A DNA stretch of 64,000 nt from Mycolicibacterium parafortuitum (GCF_010725485.1 NZ_AP022598.1:5146001-5210000); one strand, 5' to 3'. Counted from the stretch's first letter, positions 34,270-44,460 are shown. Numbers and translations: made by a program. Notes: generated by a model from the letters alone, not told the origin.

Positions 34270-35357
34270 ATGCGAAAGGCAACGGATGGGCGCCCGCCGG
34301 CCTTGAGGCGTGGCGATTGGTCCAGCAGATGCTCGCCGATCTCACCAAGACGGTCATCGAGGATTCGGCCAGCGAGCGCGAACTCCTCGAGGGGCTCACC
34401 GTGGTCGCCAAGGCCACCGCGCTGTGCACCGAGATCTCGGTCGAGGCCGACCCGGAGAATCCCCGGTTCTTCGACATGTGCACCGACAACCGCCTCATCG
34501 CCGGCTCCAACCCCGACGGGCGCTATCTGCTGGCCATGATCCGCGGCGACCGCACCTACCGGGTAACCGGCCACCGCGGCGATACCGCCTACCTCGGCTT
34601 CCAGGTGCTCGCCGGCACCGGCCTGACCCCACGACGCATGGCGGCTTACCTCGGCGACCGCGAACTGCGCTGCTACGGGGGAACTTTCAGCTTCATCCTG
34701 TCGGCGGTCGAACCCACGCCCGAGGTGCTGGGCAACTCACAGTGGGTGCAGATCCCCGAGGACGCGTCCTCGATCGTGGTGCGCGAGTACATCGCCGACG
34801 CCGACAGCGAGCTGGCGGCGATGATGACCATCGAGTGCCTCGACCGCGCGCCGCTACAACCCCTCTCGGATGACGCGGTGGCCCAGGCGTTCACCGCGAT
34901 GGCATGGACGATCGTGAAGCTCACCACGCTGCACCGCACCATCAAGCCCGAGCTGCTGGACCAGCCCAACGTCCTGGTCACCGCGCAGTCCGCCGAGATC
35001 GGCGGCGATGTGAGCACGCCGGACAATCTCTACATGATCGGGTCGTTCGAACTCGACCCCGACGAGTCGCTGGTCCTGGAGTTCACCCCACCGGACACCC
35101 GCTACTGGAACGTCACGCTGGAGAACGTATGGCACGAATGCCTGGAACCGCGGCGGCGGCACAGCTCGGTGACCAACAAGGGGGTGCGGCCGAACCAGTT
35201 CGGCCGGGTCCGGATCGCGATCGGCGCCAACGACTTCGGGCACGGCCACTGGCTCGACACCGGCGGCAGGCAGCGCGGGTTCGTCGTCATACGCTGGCTG
35301 GACAACCCCGAACCGCCTGCCCTGCACAGCGAGGTGGTCCGCGGGAGCGCGGATTGA
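34266..35357 (+). CDS. conserved protein, DUF1214-like
   Basis: Predicted 363-residue protein. I recognise it only as resembling the DUF1214 group through its C-terminal half (LYMIGSFELDPDESLVLEFT, TRYWNVTLENVWHECL, GRVRIAIGANDFGHGHWLDT). There is no signal peptide or membrane segment. Such proteins often sit beside sulfotransferase-like genes in mycobacteria, as here. Its stop overlaps the next start (ATTGA). The ATG at 34266 lies in the TetR operator. The function is unknown. Confidence 0.78.
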   Translation: MDAKGNGWAPAGLEAWRLVQQMLADLTKTVIEDSASERELLEGLTVVAKATALCTEISVEADPENPRFFDMCTDNRLIAGSNPDGRYLLAMIRGDRTYRVTGHRGDTAYLGFQVLAGTGLTPRRMAAYLGDRELRCYGGTFSFILSAVEPTPEVLGNSQWVQIPEDASSIVVREYIADADSELAAMMTIECLDRAPLQPLSDDAVAQAFTAMAWTIVKLTTLHRTIKPELLDQPNVLVTAQSAEIGGDVSTPDNLYMIGSFELDPDESLVLEFTPPDTRYWNVTLENVWHECLEPRRRHSSVTNKGVRPNQFGRVRIAIGANDFGHGHWLDTGGRQRGFVVIRWLDNPEPPALHSEVVRGSAD

Positions 35358-36535
35358 CCGCCGACCGGTTCCGCCCGGATCTGCTGGTCGAGCAGGCCTG
35401 CGAGAGCACCGGACTGGACGACTTTGGCGAGGACACCACATGGCGCGACGGCCTGGACCGGTTGTGTCACGGCCTCGTTCACGACGCCCGCCTCAACGCG
35501 ATCGGCGTCGAGATCGCCGCGCTGGACATCGCACGCGCGATGACCAACCGCTTGCGCATCGTCGACTGGCGCAGGCAGCACCCCGAGATCGGCGCCGCCG
35601 CGGTCCCCCGGCCGATCTTCATCGTCGGCCAGCCCCGCACCGGAACGACCATCCTGTTCGACCTGCTGGCCCAGGACCCGGCGCTGCGTCCGCCCTTGAC
35701 GTGGGAGGTCGACGAGCCGTTCCCGGTGCCCCGGCCCGAGACCTATACCACCGATCCGCGAATCGCCCAGACCCAGGCGAACATCGAGGCTTCTGAGCTG
35801 ATCGTGCCCGGGCTGCTGGTGCACCACCCGATGGGCGCGTTGGTCGGGCAGGAATGCGTGCGGATCTTCTCCGGTCAGTTCTGCTCGATGATCTTCCCGA
35901 CCCAGTACCGGCTGCCCGACTACTACCGCTGGCTGCTCTACGACGCCGACCACGGACCGGCGTACCGCTATCACCGGATGTTCCTGCAGCACCTGCAGTC
36001 GGGCGTGGGCGGCGAGTCCTGTCAATGGCTGCTGAAATCGCCCGCGCACCTATGGCAGTTGGACGCGCTGATCGCCGAGTACCCGGACGCGCTGATCGTG
36101 CAGACCCACCGGGATCCGTTGAACGTGATCTCGTCGATCAGCGCGCTGATCCACCATCTGCGCCGGCTGGCCTCCGACGAGTCCTCGATCCCCGACTGCG
36201 CCGCGCAGTCCCACGAGCAGATCGTGGTCGGGCTGCAGAAGGCGGCGGAGCTGCGCGACTCCGGCGCGCTGAACCCGGATCAGGTGGTGGACGTGCAATT
36301 CCGCGACTTCATGCGGGATCCGTTCGACACGATCCGCACGTTGTACGCCCGGCTGGGCCGTGAGCTGGAACCGCTCGCCGAGCAACGGATGCGGGAGTTC
36401 CTGGCGGCCCACCCGGGCGATCACGGCGGCGACCGCTATCGCTGGTCGGACACCGGTCTGGATGCCGCCGAGGTCCGCGCGCAGATGCGCGGCTACCAGC
36501 AGCGCTACGGCGTACCCGACGAAGCGCTCAGGTAG
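35354..36535 (+). CDS. sulfotransferase-family protein
   Basis: Predicted 393-residue PAPS-dependent sulfotransferase-like protein. The 5'-phosphosulfate loop is FIVGQPRTGTTILFDLLAQD at about residues 90-110 and the 3'-phosphate contact region is VQTHRDPLNVISSISAL. The LLKSPAHLWQLDAL block is shared by the mycobacterial branch. The acceptor is unknown and could be a lipid or trehalose ester. A TTG at 35354 overlapping the preceding stop (ATTGA) is the best start, showing coupling with the DUF1214-like gene. The 3' end overlaps the convergent DUF1707 gene by eight bases. Confidence 0.85.
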   Translation: MTADRFRPDLLVEQACESTGLDDFGEDTTWRDGLDRLCHGLVHDARLNAIGVEIAALDIARAMTNRLRIVDWRRQHPEIGAAAVPRPIFIVGQPRTGTTILFDLLAQDPALRPPLTWEVDEPFPVPRPETYTTDPRIAQTQANIEASELIVPGLLVHHPMGALVGQECVRIFSGQFCSMIFPTQYRLPDYYRWLLYDADHGPAYRYHRMFLQHLQSGVGGESCQWLLKSPAHLWQLDALIAEYPDALIVQTHRDPLNVISSISALIHHLRRLASDESSIPDCAAQSHEQIVVGLQKAAELRDSGALNPDQVVDVQFRDFMRDPFDTIRTLYARLGRELEPLAEQRMREFLAAHPGDHGGDRYRWSDTGLDAAEVRAQMRGYQQRYGVPDEALR

Positions 36536-37133
36536 TCGGCCGGAACGGATTCGGTCGCCACGAGCGGCGCGGGCCCCGGATGTCGACGGAGCCGCACACC
36601 ACCTTGCCGGTCAGGATCACGTGCGGATTGCCCTCGGCCGGAGCGTCTTTGCGATGGTCGTGGGCGCTGCCGACGTTGACCTCGACATCGTCGATGGACG
36701 CGCTGGCCCCGTCGGGCAGGCGCAGCTCCAGCCCGCCGAACTTCATGTCCAGTTCGATGACCACGATGGGGCCGGCGAAGCGGGCCCGGGTCAGGTCGAG
36801 GTCGACCGAGCCCATCCGGCGGTGCAGTGCCAGCCGCGACGGCACCGTCCACTCCCCTTGCCGCTTCAGCGATCCCAGCACGCCACGCAGTTCGACGCGG
36901 TCGGCCGCGGAGGTCACGATCGCGCCGGGACCGGGCAGATCGCCGACCAGCAGGTCCAGTTCGGAACGCTGCCGCGCAGCCGACACCAGCGCCGAGCGCT
37001 CCTCGAACTCTCCGATGTCGATCAGGCCGAGTGCGACCGCGTTGTGCAGGCGGCGCAGCGTGCCGTTGCGGTCGGCATCGGAGATCCGCATCTCGGCCGG
37101 TTCGACGGATCGCCCGTGATTGATGTCGGTCAT
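36528..37133 (-). CDS. DUF1707 domain protein
   Basis: Predicted 201-residue protein. The first 60 residues (EMRISDADRNGTLRRLHNAV and LGLIDIGEFEERSALVSAA) are the DUF1707 domain of actinobacteria. The C-terminal part has beta-rich repeats (LMGSVDLDLTRARF-like and KFGGLELRLPDGASASIDDV) similar to the cell-wall-active antibiotic response domain. No membrane segment is present. The function is unknown; relatives are linked to envelope stress only by association. It is downstream of nothing on its strand for over 60 bases. Confidence 0.82.
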   Translation of the reverse strand: MTDINHGRSVEPAEMRISDADRNGTLRRLHNAVALGLIDIGEFEERSALVSAARQRSELDLLVGDLPGPGAIVTSAADRVELRGVLGSLKRQGEWTVPSRLALHRRMGSVDLDLTRARFAGPIVVIELDMKFGGLELRLPDGASASIDDVEVNVGSAHDHRKDAPAEGNPHVILTGKVVCGSVDIRGPRRSWRPNPFRPTT

Positions 37134-37194
37134 GGCAGTTCCACGGTACCCCGGCAGGGACCGCCGTCCGGACGGCGATCAGCTGTGATGTCAG

Positions 37195-39009
37195 CTAAGC
37201 CTGGTAGTCGGGAGGCAGCGCGTCGAGCATGCCCTTGAGCATGCGCACCGCGTACTCCGAACTTCCGCCACCGACGATCAGCGCCGAGAACGCCATATCG
37301 CCGCGATACCCGGTGAACCACGAGTGGGAGCCGCCGGCGAACTCGGCCTCACCGGTCTTGCCGCGCACGTCGCCGGCACCCTGCAGATCCTTCGCGGTGC
37401 CGTTGGTGACCACCAGCCGCATCATCGGCCGCAGGCCTTCCACCACGCTCTGCGGGATCGGTTGCCGCTCACCGTCGATCGCCGTCTCACGGCCCCGGAT
37501 CAGCTGCGGCACCGGGGTCTGCCCGGCCGACACCGTCGCGGCGGCCAACGCCATCCCGAACGGGCTGGCCAGCACCTTGCCCTGGCCGAACCCGTCCTCG
37601 GTGCGCTCGGTCAGATTGACCGTCGGCGGCACATCGCCGGTGACCGTGGGCAGCCCGGGGATCACGAAGTCGGCGCCGAGTCCGTATTGCGAGGCGGCCT
37701 GGGTCAGCCCGCGCGGCGGCATCCGGCTGGCCAGTTCGGCGAAGGTGGTGTTGCAGGAACTCGCGAACGCCCGGGACATCGGCACGGTGCCGAGGTCGAA
37801 CCCGCCGTAGTTCGGCACCTTGCGGTGACCGATGTCCATCGTGCCGGGACAGCCCAGAAGTGTGTTGGGCGTGGCCATCTGACGTTCGATCGCCGCGCCG
37901 GCCGTCACGATCTTGAACGTCGACCCGGGCGGGTAGAGGCCCATCGTGGCCACCGGGCCCTCACGGTCGGCGGCCGCGTTCTGCGCGACCGCCAGGACCT
38001 CCCCGGTGGACGGCTTGATCACGACGATCATCGCCTGCTTGTCGGTGACGTCGACCGCGTTCTGCGCCGCGGTCTGCACCGAACGGTCCAGCGTGATGCC
38101 CACCGACGGGGCAGGCGTACCGGGCACCTCGTTGAGCACGTCGACGTCGACACCGTTCTGGTTGACCGTGACGACCCGCCAGCCCGGCTCTCCGTCCAAC
38201 TCCTCGGCGACGGTCTTCTTCACCTCGTTGATCACCGCCGGGGCGAACCCCGGGTCGGTCGGCACCATCTCCGGATGCGGGGTGATCACCACTCCGGGCA
38301 GGTCCCGCACCGCGGCGGCGACGGCGTCGTGGTCGGCCTTGTTCAGCGTCACCAGACCCAGCGGCCTCTTACTCGAGCTGGCCAGTTCCGCCAGCCGCTG
38401 CGGCTCCAGTGTGTTGTCGAAACGGTGCAGTGCGCCGGTCAGCGTGCGGGCGGTGGACATCAGGTCGACGCCGGCGGCGCGCGCGTCCAGCGCGAAGTGG
38501 TACTTGTAGCCGGGCACCAGCACGTTCGTGCCGGTGCGCTCGTGCACCGAAGCCCGCGGCGGCGAATCGGCCCGCAGCGCGAAGGTCTGGTTCTCCCCCA
38601 ACCGCGGATGCAGACCGGTGGCGTTCCAGCGCACCTCCCAGCGTCCCTCGTCACGGACCATGTTGAGCCGGCCGTCGTAGGTCCAGGTGCGGTCCTTGGG
38701 CAGGTGCCAGGTGTAGCGGTAGGCGATGCTGCCGATGTCCTCGGCGTACTTGGAGCTCAGGATCTGCGCGTCCAGCCCCTTGGCCTGCAGACCGGCCCAC
38801 GCCTCGTTGAGGTCAGCCCGGGCCTCGTCGGGGCGGTCGGCCAGGCGCGCCGCCGCTTCGGTGTCACCGGTGGCCAGAGCCGCGAAGAACTCCTCGGCGA
38901 CCGGCTCTGGACCGTTGGGTCGCGGCGTGCACGCCGCGACCGGCGCGACAAGGGCGACCGCGGCAGCCAACGCCGCGATGCGTGTTACGGATGTGAGCAG
39001 TGATGCCAT
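37195..39009 (-). CDS. penicillin-binding lipoprotein (NTF2-like plus transpeptidase)
   Basis: Predicted 604-residue peptidoglycan D,D-transpeptidase. It has a lipoprotein signal with a lipobox Cys at about residue 27 (PVAAC), an NTF2-like MecA-N domain (about 35-150), a dimerisation-type domain, and a C-terminal penicillin-binding domain with the active-site STFK in YPPGSTFKIVTAG, the second motif SSCNTTF and the KTG-like GKTGEAEFAGGSH. The ortholog is M. tuberculosis Rv2864c. It acts outside the cytoplasmic membrane in cell-wall cross-linking. The ATG at 39009 precedes the signal peptide; a longer frame upstream is not supported. Confidence 0.93.
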   Translation of the reverse strand: MASLLTSVTRIAALAAAVALVAPVAACTPRPNGPEPVAEEFFAALATGDTEAAARLADRPDEARADLNEAWAGLQAKGLDAQILSSKYAEDIGSIAYRYTWHLPKDRTWTYDGRLNMVRDEGRWEVRWNATGLHPRLGENQTFALRADSPPRASVHERTGTNVLVPGYKYHFALDARAAGVDLMSTARTLTGALHRFDNTLEPQRLAELASSSKRPLGLVTLNKADHDAVAAAVRDLPGVVITPHPEMVPTDPGFAPAVINEVKKTVAEELDGEPGWRVVTVNQNGVDVDVLNEVPGTPAPSVGITLDRSVQTAAQNAVDVTDKQAMIVVIKPSTGEVLAVAQNAAADREGPVATMGLYPPGSTFKIVTAGAAIERQMATPNTLLGCPGTMDIGHRKVPNYGGFDLGTVPMSRAFASSCNTTFAELASRMPPRGLTQAASQYGLGADFVIPGLPTVTGDVPPTVNLTERTEDGFGQGKVLASPFGMALAAATVSAGQTPVPQLIRGRETAIDGERQPIPQSVVEGLRPMMRLVVTNGTAKDLQGAGDVRGKTGEAEFAGGSHSWFTGYRGDMAFSALIVGGGSSEYAVRMLKGMLDALPPDYQA

Positions 39010-39053
39010 TGGGACTGATGTTAAGAAGTCACGGTCCGGTTTCGGTGCAGGCG

Positions 39054-39069
39054 CACCGTGATCACGGTG
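39054..39069. promoter_or_regulatory. 16-bp perfect palindrome upstream of the penicillin-binding gene
   Basis: CACCGTGATCACGGTG is fully palindromic, 45 bases before the ATG at 39009 and 23 bases after the stop of the upstream GNAT gene. It could be an operator or a weak terminator. No adjacent regulator is encoded. Confidence 0.4.
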
Positions 39070-39091
39070 ACCTGTTCTCCGGAATCCTGGG

Positions 39092-39751
39092 TCAGGAGCC
39101 GGCAGCCGGGGCGCGCACCACCAGCGGCACCGCGGGGAAGTACGCCGCCATCTCCGAACGCGAGGCGCGCAGGGCCGCCGTGCCGTAGCCCTGCTTGCGG
39201 TGGTCCGGGTGGATCCAGATCCGCACGTCGACCTCGCCACCGGCCAGTTCGCCGAACACCATGCCCACCTTGGTCGCGCCGACCTCGGCGACCAGCCACG
39301 CGGCCTCCTCGGCCGCCATCCGCGTGACCGCGCTGCGGATCTCGTCACCGAGATCGCCTGCGGGCGCCGCGGTCCCGTCTCCGGCCGATCGCACGTCGGC
39401 GGTGCGGGCGGCGAAGACGTCACGGTCGTCCTCGGCGGAGAACGGCCGCAGCATCAGGCGCCGGGCCGAACCCGGGGTCGGCTCGGACTCAGAGAAGGGC
39501 GGCACCTTGCTGGTGAGGTTCTCCAGTTCGGCGGCGATCCGGCGCCGGGACACCTTGGTGAGCCGGTCGAAAGACAGCCGTAGCACCGCCTCGGCGGCCT
39601 CCGGCGACGTGTCGAGAAGGTCGGCGATCGCGTCGATCGCGGCGTCGTAGTCGTCGGAGTCCACCACCGCGTCGAGCACCTCGTGCCGGCGTTCCAGCGC
39701 GCGGACCAGGGCGTCTGCGATCACGCGGCGATCCGCCTCCTGCTCGGTCAT
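39092..39751 (-). CDS. GNAT acetyltransferase with GyrA-like N-terminal segment
   Basis: Predicted 219-residue protein. Residues about 15-80 (ALERRHEVLDAVVDSDDYDA to TKVSRRRIAAELENL) resemble the GyrA/ParC coiled-coil dimerisation segment, where the familiar pattern is ILxLRLxRLTxxER; here it reads VLRLSFDRLTKVSRRRI. Residues about 100-215 form a GNAT domain with IWIHPDHRKQGYGTAALRAS. This combination is unusual. It is 25 bases downstream of the next GNAT gene on the same strand. The substrate is unknown. The ATG at 39749-39751 (MTEQEADRRV) is the clear start. Confidence 0.8.
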   Translation of the reverse strand: MTEQEADRRVIADALVRALERRHEVLDAVVDSDDYDAAIDAIADLLDTSPEAAEAVLRLSFDRLTKVSRRRIAAELENLTSKVPPFSESEPTPGSARRLMLRPFSAEDDRDVFAARTADVRSAGDGTAAPAGDLGDEIRSAVTRMAAEEAAWLVAEVGATKVGMVFGELAGGEVDVRIWIHPDHRKQGYGTAALRASRSEMAAYFPAVPLVVRAPAAGS

Positions 39752-39776
39752 ATCGAGAGCGTAGGCCGTGGCGAGG

Positions 39777-40631
39777 TCAGTCGAGCAGCACGGTCGCGAA
39801 CGACGCGATCTCGGCGAATCCGATGCGCGCGTACGTCGCCCGCGCCACGGTGTTGAAGCTGTTGACGTACAGGCTGGCGGTGCGCCCGCCGGCGACGACG
39901 GCGGCCGCGACCGCGGCGGTTCCGGCCGTGCCGAGCCCAGCGCCCCGTCGGTCGGGATGCACCCACACACCCTGGATCTGGCCGACGGCGGGCGACTGGG
40001 AACCCACCTCGGCCTTGAACACCACCTCGCCACGTTCGAAACGGGCCCAGGCGCGGCCCGCGGCGATCAACCCGGCGACCCGGCGCCGGTAACCGCGGCC
40101 ACCGTCGCCGACACGGGGGTCGATGCCGACCTCACCGATGAACATGTCGACCGCTGCCACCAGGTACGCGTCGAGTTCCTCCATCCGCACCTGCCGCACC
40201 GCGGGGTCCGCGGCGCACGCCGGCGCGGTGTTCAGTGCCATCAACGGCTGATGGGCGCGCACGTCACGGGCGGGACCCCAGACCGGTTCGAGACGCTGCC
40301 ACATCGGCAGCACCAACTCGGCCCGGCCGACCAGCGATGAGCACCGCCGGGCACTGCTCATCGCCTTGTCGGCGAACGCGTTCAGGTCACCGGGGCCGCC
40401 GCGCAGCGGGATCAGATTCGCCCCGGCGAAACACAGGGATTCGTTGGCGCGCCTGCGGGTCCACAACTCGCCGCCGATCGCCGACGGTTCGATGCCGTGT
40501 TCGGCCACGCGGGCGGCCACCATGCAGGAGGCGACCGGATCGTCGTCGAGGACCTGCCGGACGGCGTGGACGTCACGCACCACCGACACTCTTCGCTCGT
40601 CTACAAGCCGAAAAAGCGGAGGAGCCGACAT
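39777..40631 (-). CDS. GNAT acetyltransferase, DUF4081-type (Rv2867c-like)
   Basis: Predicted 284-residue protein, the same length as M. tuberculosis Rv2867c and in the same place before ispG. The N-terminal part (VRDVHAVRQVLDDDPVASCM) is the DUF4081-like region and the C-terminal GNAT domain contains GQIQGVWVHPDRRGAGLGTAG and YVNSFNTVARATYARIGF. It probably binds acetyl-CoA; the acceptor is unknown. It lies 54 bases downstream of ispG. Confidence 0.87.
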   Translation of the reverse strand: MSAPPLFRLVDERRVSVVRDVHAVRQVLDDDPVASCMVAARVAEHGIEPSAIGGELWTRRRANESLCFAGANLIPLRGGPGDLNAFADKAMSSARRCSSLVGRAELVLPMWQRLEPVWGPARDVRAHQPLMALNTAPACAADPAVRQVRMEELDAYLVAAVDMFIGEVGIDPRVGDGGRGYRRRVAGLIAAGRAWARFERGEVVFKAEVGSQSPAVGQIQGVWVHPDRRGAGLGTAGTAAVAAAVVAGGRTASLYVNSFNTVARATYARIGFAEIASFATVLLD

Positions 40632-40685
40632 CTGAGTTCTTTCTGCGACTGACCCGATGGGGACCCCACCCCCGGGGTCACGTCT

Positions 40686-41861
40686 TTAGCTTACGGTCAC
40701 AACAGGCGAACCGGAGGCTTCATCCGAACCTCGCGTGGCTTCCATTTCGGAGGCGAGCCGCATCGCCTCTTCGATCAAGGTCTCCACGATGAGCGCTTCG
40801 GGCACGGTCTTGATGACCTCGCCCTTGACGAAGATCTGTCCCTTGCCGTTTCCGGAGGCCACCCCGAGGTCGGCCTCGCGTGCCTCGCCGGGTCCGTTGA
40901 CGACACAACCCATCACCGCGACGCGCAGCGGCACCTCCATGCCCTCCAGTCCGGCGGTCACCTCGTTGGCGAGGGTGTACACGTCGACCTGGGCGCGCCC
41001 GCACGACGGGCACGACACGATCTCCAGGCCCCGGGGCCGCAGGTTCAGCGACTCCAGGATCTGGTTGCCGACCTTGACCTCTTCGGCAGGCGGCGCTGAC
41101 AGCGACACCCGGATGGTGTCGCCGATGCCTTTGGACAGCAGGGCACCGAACGCGACCGCGGACTTGATGGTGCCCTGGAACGCCGGGCCGGCCTCGGTCA
41201 CGCCGAGGTGCAGCGGGTAATCACACTGGGCGGCCAGTTGCTCGTAGGCCGCGACCATGATCACCGGATCGTTGTGCTTGACGCTGATCTTGATGTCGCC
41301 GAAGCCGTGCTCCTCGAACAGCGACGCCTCCCACAGCGCCGACTCCACCAGCGCCTCGGGGGTGGCCTTGCCGTACTTTTCCATGATCCGCTTGTCCAGT
41401 GAGCCGGCGTTGACGCCGATGCGGATCGGGATGCCCGCCGCACCGGCGGCCTTGGCGACCTCGCCGACCCGGCCGTCGAACTCCTTGATGTTGCCCGGGT
41501 TGACCCGGACGGCGGCACAGCCCGCGTCGATCGCGGCGAAGATGTACTTCGGCTGGAAGTGGATATCGGCGATCACCGGGATCTTCGACTTCTTCGCGAT
41601 GATCGGCAGCGCGTCGGCGTCCTCCTGACGCGGGCACGCGACCCGGACGATGTCGCATCCGGACGCGGTCAGCTCGGCGATCTGCTGCAGGGTCGCGTTG
41701 ATGTCGTGGGTCTTGGTCGTGCACATCGACTGCACGGCGATCGGATGGTCACTGCCGATGCCGACGTCGCGGACCATCAGCTGGCGCGTCTTTCGGCGCG
41801 GCGCCAGCACGGGGGGCGGCGGCGCAGGAGGACCTGGCATGCCAAGGCCTACAGAACTCAT
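40686..41861 (-). CDS. ispG: 4-hydroxy-3-methylbut-2-en-1-yl diphosphate synthase (GcpE)
   Basis: Predicted 391-residue [4Fe-4S] enzyme of the non-mevalonate isoprenoid pathway, converting MEcPP to HMBPP. The N-terminal barrel begins [22 protein letters not shown]. The iron-sulfur ligands are in [14 protein letters not shown] and [15 protein letters not shown], with the last Glu also conserved. It is 10 bases downstream of rip1, with dxr beyond it, so two steps of the same pathway flank the protease gene. Confidence 0.96.
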   Translation of the reverse strand: MSSVGLGMPGPPAPPPPVLAPRRKTRQLMVRDVGIGSDHPIAVQSMCTTKTHDINATLQQIAELTASGCDIVRVACPRQEDADALPIIAKKSKIPVIADIHFQPKYIFAAIDAGCAAVRVNPGNIKEFDGRVGEVAKAAGAAGIPIRIGVNAGSLDKRIMEKYGKATPEALVESALWEASLFEEHGFGDIKISVKHNDPVIMVAAYEQLAAQCDYPLHLGVTEAGPAFQGTIKSAVAFGALLSKGIGDTIRVSLSAPPAEEVKVGNQILESLNLRPRGLEIVSCPSCGRAQVDVYTLANEVTAGLEGMEVPLRVAVMGCVVNGPGEAREADLGVASGNGKGQIFVKGEVIKTVPEALIVETLIEEAMRLASEMEATRGSDEASGSPVVTVS

Positions 41862-41871
41862 CAGAAGTCTC

Positions 41872-43110
41872 CTACTGGAACAACGTGATCGGGTTGACCA
41901 CGTCTGCGGTCACGGTCAGCAAGGTGAAGCCCACCATCACGATGATCACGACATACGTGACGGGCATCAGCTTGAGGTAGTTCACCGGGGCGGCGGCGAC
42001 CTTGCCGCGGGCTTCCCGGATCTTGTTGCGGGCCTTCTCGTACAGCGCGATGGAGATGTGACCGCCGTCGAGCGGCAGCAGCGGGATCAGGTTGATGCCA
42101 CCGAGCACGAAGTTCAGCTGCGCGAGGAAGAACCAGAACGCGACCCACACGCCGTGCTCGACGGTCTCGCCGCCGATGCGCGACGCCCCGACGACGCTCA
42201 GCGGCGTCTCCGGGTCGCGTTCGCCGCCGGTGATCGACTCCACCAGCGCCCCGATCTTGGTCGGGATCTTGACGATCGCCTTGCCGAGCTCGACGCCGAG
42301 GTCCTTGGTGAACACCAGGGTCCCGGGTACGGCGGTGAGCGCGTTGTACTGCGTGGGCCCGAACTGGGCGGCCGTCACACCGATGCTGCCGACGTCCGCG
42401 GGCACCGCGGGACCGCCGTCGGCGCCCGCGACGAAGCGCTGGCTCGGGGTGACGTCGACGATGGTGGTGAACTCGCGGGACTGACCGTTCTCGTCGCGCT
42501 GCACCGTCAACTCGGTCGGCCCGCTCTCCTTGCGCACGGCCTCGACCAGCGCGTCGAACGTCGCGACCTCGGTGTCTCCCACCTTGGTGATCACGTCACC
42601 GGCCTGGATACCGGCCGCGGCGGCCGGGCTGTTGGCGATGCAGTCGCCCAATTCTCCTTGCGCCACTTCGGATTTGATGCACGAGGTCTCGCCGACCACG
42701 GCGGTCGTCGGCGCTGTGATGTTCGGCAGGCCCCAGGTGACCGCGATGCCGTAGATCAGCACCAGGCCGATGATGAAGTTCATCGCCGGGCCGGCGAACA
42801 GCACCGCGACGCGCTTCCAGGTCTTCTGCTTGTACATCGCGTACGGCCGGTCGGCGGGGTCGAGTTCCTCGACCGCGGTCATCCCCGCGATATCGCAGAA
42901 ACCACCGAGGGGCACGGCCTTGACGCCGTATTCGGTGTCGCCGAGTTTGTTGGGCCGCCGGGTCGACCACAGCGTCGGGCCGAACCCGACGAAGTAGCGG
43001 CGAACCTTCATCCCTGTGGCGCGCGCCACCCACATGTGGCCGCATTCGTGCAGCGCCACAGACACCAGAATGGCGAGCGCGAACAGCGTCACGCCAAGCA
43101 CGTACATCAT
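41872..43110 (-). CDS. rip1: site-2 protease Rip1 (RseP family)
   Basis: Predicted 412-residue intramembrane zinc metalloprotease. The HEXXH motif is in [13 protein letters not shown] (His21, Glu22, His25), a PDZ domain covers about residues 120-215 ([20 protein letters not shown]), and the second active-site motif is [12 protein letters not shown]. At least four membrane helices are present. Rip1 cleaves membrane anti-sigma factors and affects envelope composition and virulence in mycobacteria. The gene is between dxr and ispG, as in M. tuberculosis (Rv2869c). Confidence 0.95.
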   Translation of the reverse strand: MMYVLGVTLFALAILVSVALHECGHMWVARATGMKVRRYFVGFGPTLWSTRRPNKLGDTEYGVKAVPLGGFCDIAGMTAVEELDPADRPYAMYKQKTWKRVAVLFAGPAMNFIIGLVLIYGIAVTWGLPNITAPTTAVVGETSCIKSEVAQGELGDCIANSPAAAAGIQAGDVITKVGDTEVATFDALVEAVRKESGPTELTVQRDENGQSREFTTIVDVTPSQRFVAGADGGPAVPADVGSIGVTAAQFGPTQYNALTAVPGTLVFTKDLGVELGKAIVKIPTKIGALVESITGGERDPETPLSVVGASRIGGETVEHGVWVAFWFFLAQLNFVLGGINLIPLLPLDGGHISIALYEKARNKIREARGKVAAAPVNYLKLMPVTYVVIIVMVGFTLLTVTADVVNPITLFQ

Positions 43111-43124
43111 CGTGGCGGCCAGTC

Positions 43125-44300
43125 CTAACTTCTACTACCTGCGGATTCCCGCTCGACCGCGCTCCGCGCCCGGTCACGGGCCCAGTCCTGTGCGTCGAGC
43201 ACCTCATCCACGGTAGCTGGTTCGGCCCGCCATTGGTCGGCAGCGCGCAGCACCTCGGCAACAGTGCGCACGATCGCCGGGAAACGGATCCGGCCCTGCA
43301 GGAACGCCTCGGCGGCCTCCTCGTTGGCCGCGTTGTACACCGCGGTCATGCAGCCCCCAGCCCGGCCGGCCTCGCGGGCCAGCGTCACCGCCGGGAAGAC
43401 CTCGTCGTCGAGGGGTTCGAAATCCCAGCGTGAGGCGGTGCTGAAGTCGCAGGCCAGGGCCGCTCCAGCGACCCGTGACGGCCAGCCCAGCGCCAGCGCG
43501 ATGGGCAGCTTCATATCGGGCGGACTGGCCTGAGCCAGCGTCGAGCCGTCGGTGAAGGTGACCATCGAGTGCACGATCGACTGCGGGTGCACCACCACGT
43601 CGATGCGGTCGTAGTCGATCCCGAAGAGCAGGTGCGTCTCGATCAGCTCGAGACCCTTGTTCACCAGCGACGCCGAGTTCAGCGTGTTCATCGGGCCCAT
43701 CGACCACGTGGGGTGCGCCCCGGCCTGTTCCGGGGTGACGTCGTCGAGCTGTTCGGCGGTCCAGCCGCGGAACGGTCCGCCCGAGGCGGTGAGCACGAGC
43801 CTGGCGACCTCGTCGGCGGTGCCGCCGCGCAGGCACTGCGCCAGTGCCGAGTGTTCGGAGTCCACCGGCACGATCTGGCCCGGGGCGGCGGCCTTCTGCA
43901 CCAGCGGCCCGCCGGCAACCAGTGACTCCTTGTTCGCCAGCGCCAGCCGCGCGCCGGTGGCCAGCGCGGCCAGCGTCGGCTTCAGACCGAGCGCGCCGAC
44001 GAGGCCGTTGAGCACGACGTCGACGCCGGTGGTCTCGGCGGTGGCCTCGACCAGGCGGGTGACCGCATCCGGACCCGAGTAGGTCACGTCGCCGATCGCC
44101 GCCGCGGCGGCCTCGTCGGCGACGGCGAGATTCGACACCCCGGTCTCGGCGCGCTGCCGCGCCAGCAGGTCACGGTTCCCGCCGCCGGCGGCGAGGCCGA
44201 CGACCTCGAAACGGTCGGGGTTGGCCGCGATCACCTCAAGTGCCTGGGTGCCGATGGACCCGGTGGAGCCCAGGATCAGGACCCGCAGTCTTTCGCTCAC
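43125..44300 (-). CDS. dxr: 1-deoxy-D-xylulose 5-phosphate reductoisomerase
   Basis: Predicted 391-residue NADPH-dependent enzyme making MEP, the committed step of the non-mevalonate isoprenoid pathway and the target of fosmidomycin. The NADPH motif is [16 protein letters not shown], the substrate site includes [23 protein letters not shown] and TASGGPFRG, and the metal and substrate loop is [21 protein letters not shown]. The GTG at 44300 gives [13 protein letters not shown]; an upstream in-frame ATG at 44348 lacks support. The next gene on this strand, rip1, starts 15 bases later. Confidence 0.95.
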   Translation of the reverse strand: MSERLRVLILGSTGSIGTQALEVIAANPDRFEVVGLAAGGGNRDLLARQRAETGVSNLAVADEAAAAAIGDVTYSGPDAVTRLVEATAETTGVDVVLNGLVGALGLKPTLAALATGARLALANKESLVAGGPLVQKAAAPGQIVPVDSEHSALAQCLRGGTADEVARLVLTASGGPFRGWTAEQLDDVTPEQAGAHPTWSMGPMNTLNSASLVNKGLELIETHLLFGIDYDRIDVVVHPQSIVHSMVTFTDGSTLAQASPPDMKLPIALALGWPSRVAGAALACDFSTASRWDFEPLDDEVFPAVTLAREAGRAGGCMTAVYNAANEEAAEAFLQGRIRFPAIVRTVAEVLRAADQWRAEPATVDEVLDAQDWARDRARSAVERESAGSRS

Positions 44301-44358
44301 CGACCCATTGTGCCGCCCCCTGCGGATGTGACGTGAATGTGACACCACGGTCTTGGAC

Positions 44359-44385
44359 CCATCCGGCGCGGCGACGGCTCGGAAT
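44359..44385 (+). promoter_or_regulatory. SigK-like promoter upstream of mpt83
   Basis: CCATCC (44359-44364) and CGGAAT (44380-44385) are 15 bases apart, close to the SigK promoter pattern recalled for M. tuberculosis mpt83 and mpt70 (CCATCC with a CGAAT-like -10). It lies about 75 bases before the mpt83 ATG. No sigK gene is in the window. Confidence 0.65.
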
Positions 44386-44460
44386 CACCGGTGTGCCAAC
44401 TCCGGAGTCGGGCAACGGTGTCCGGCTCTCGAAAGAGATGGGATCGAAAGGGATGAGGAA

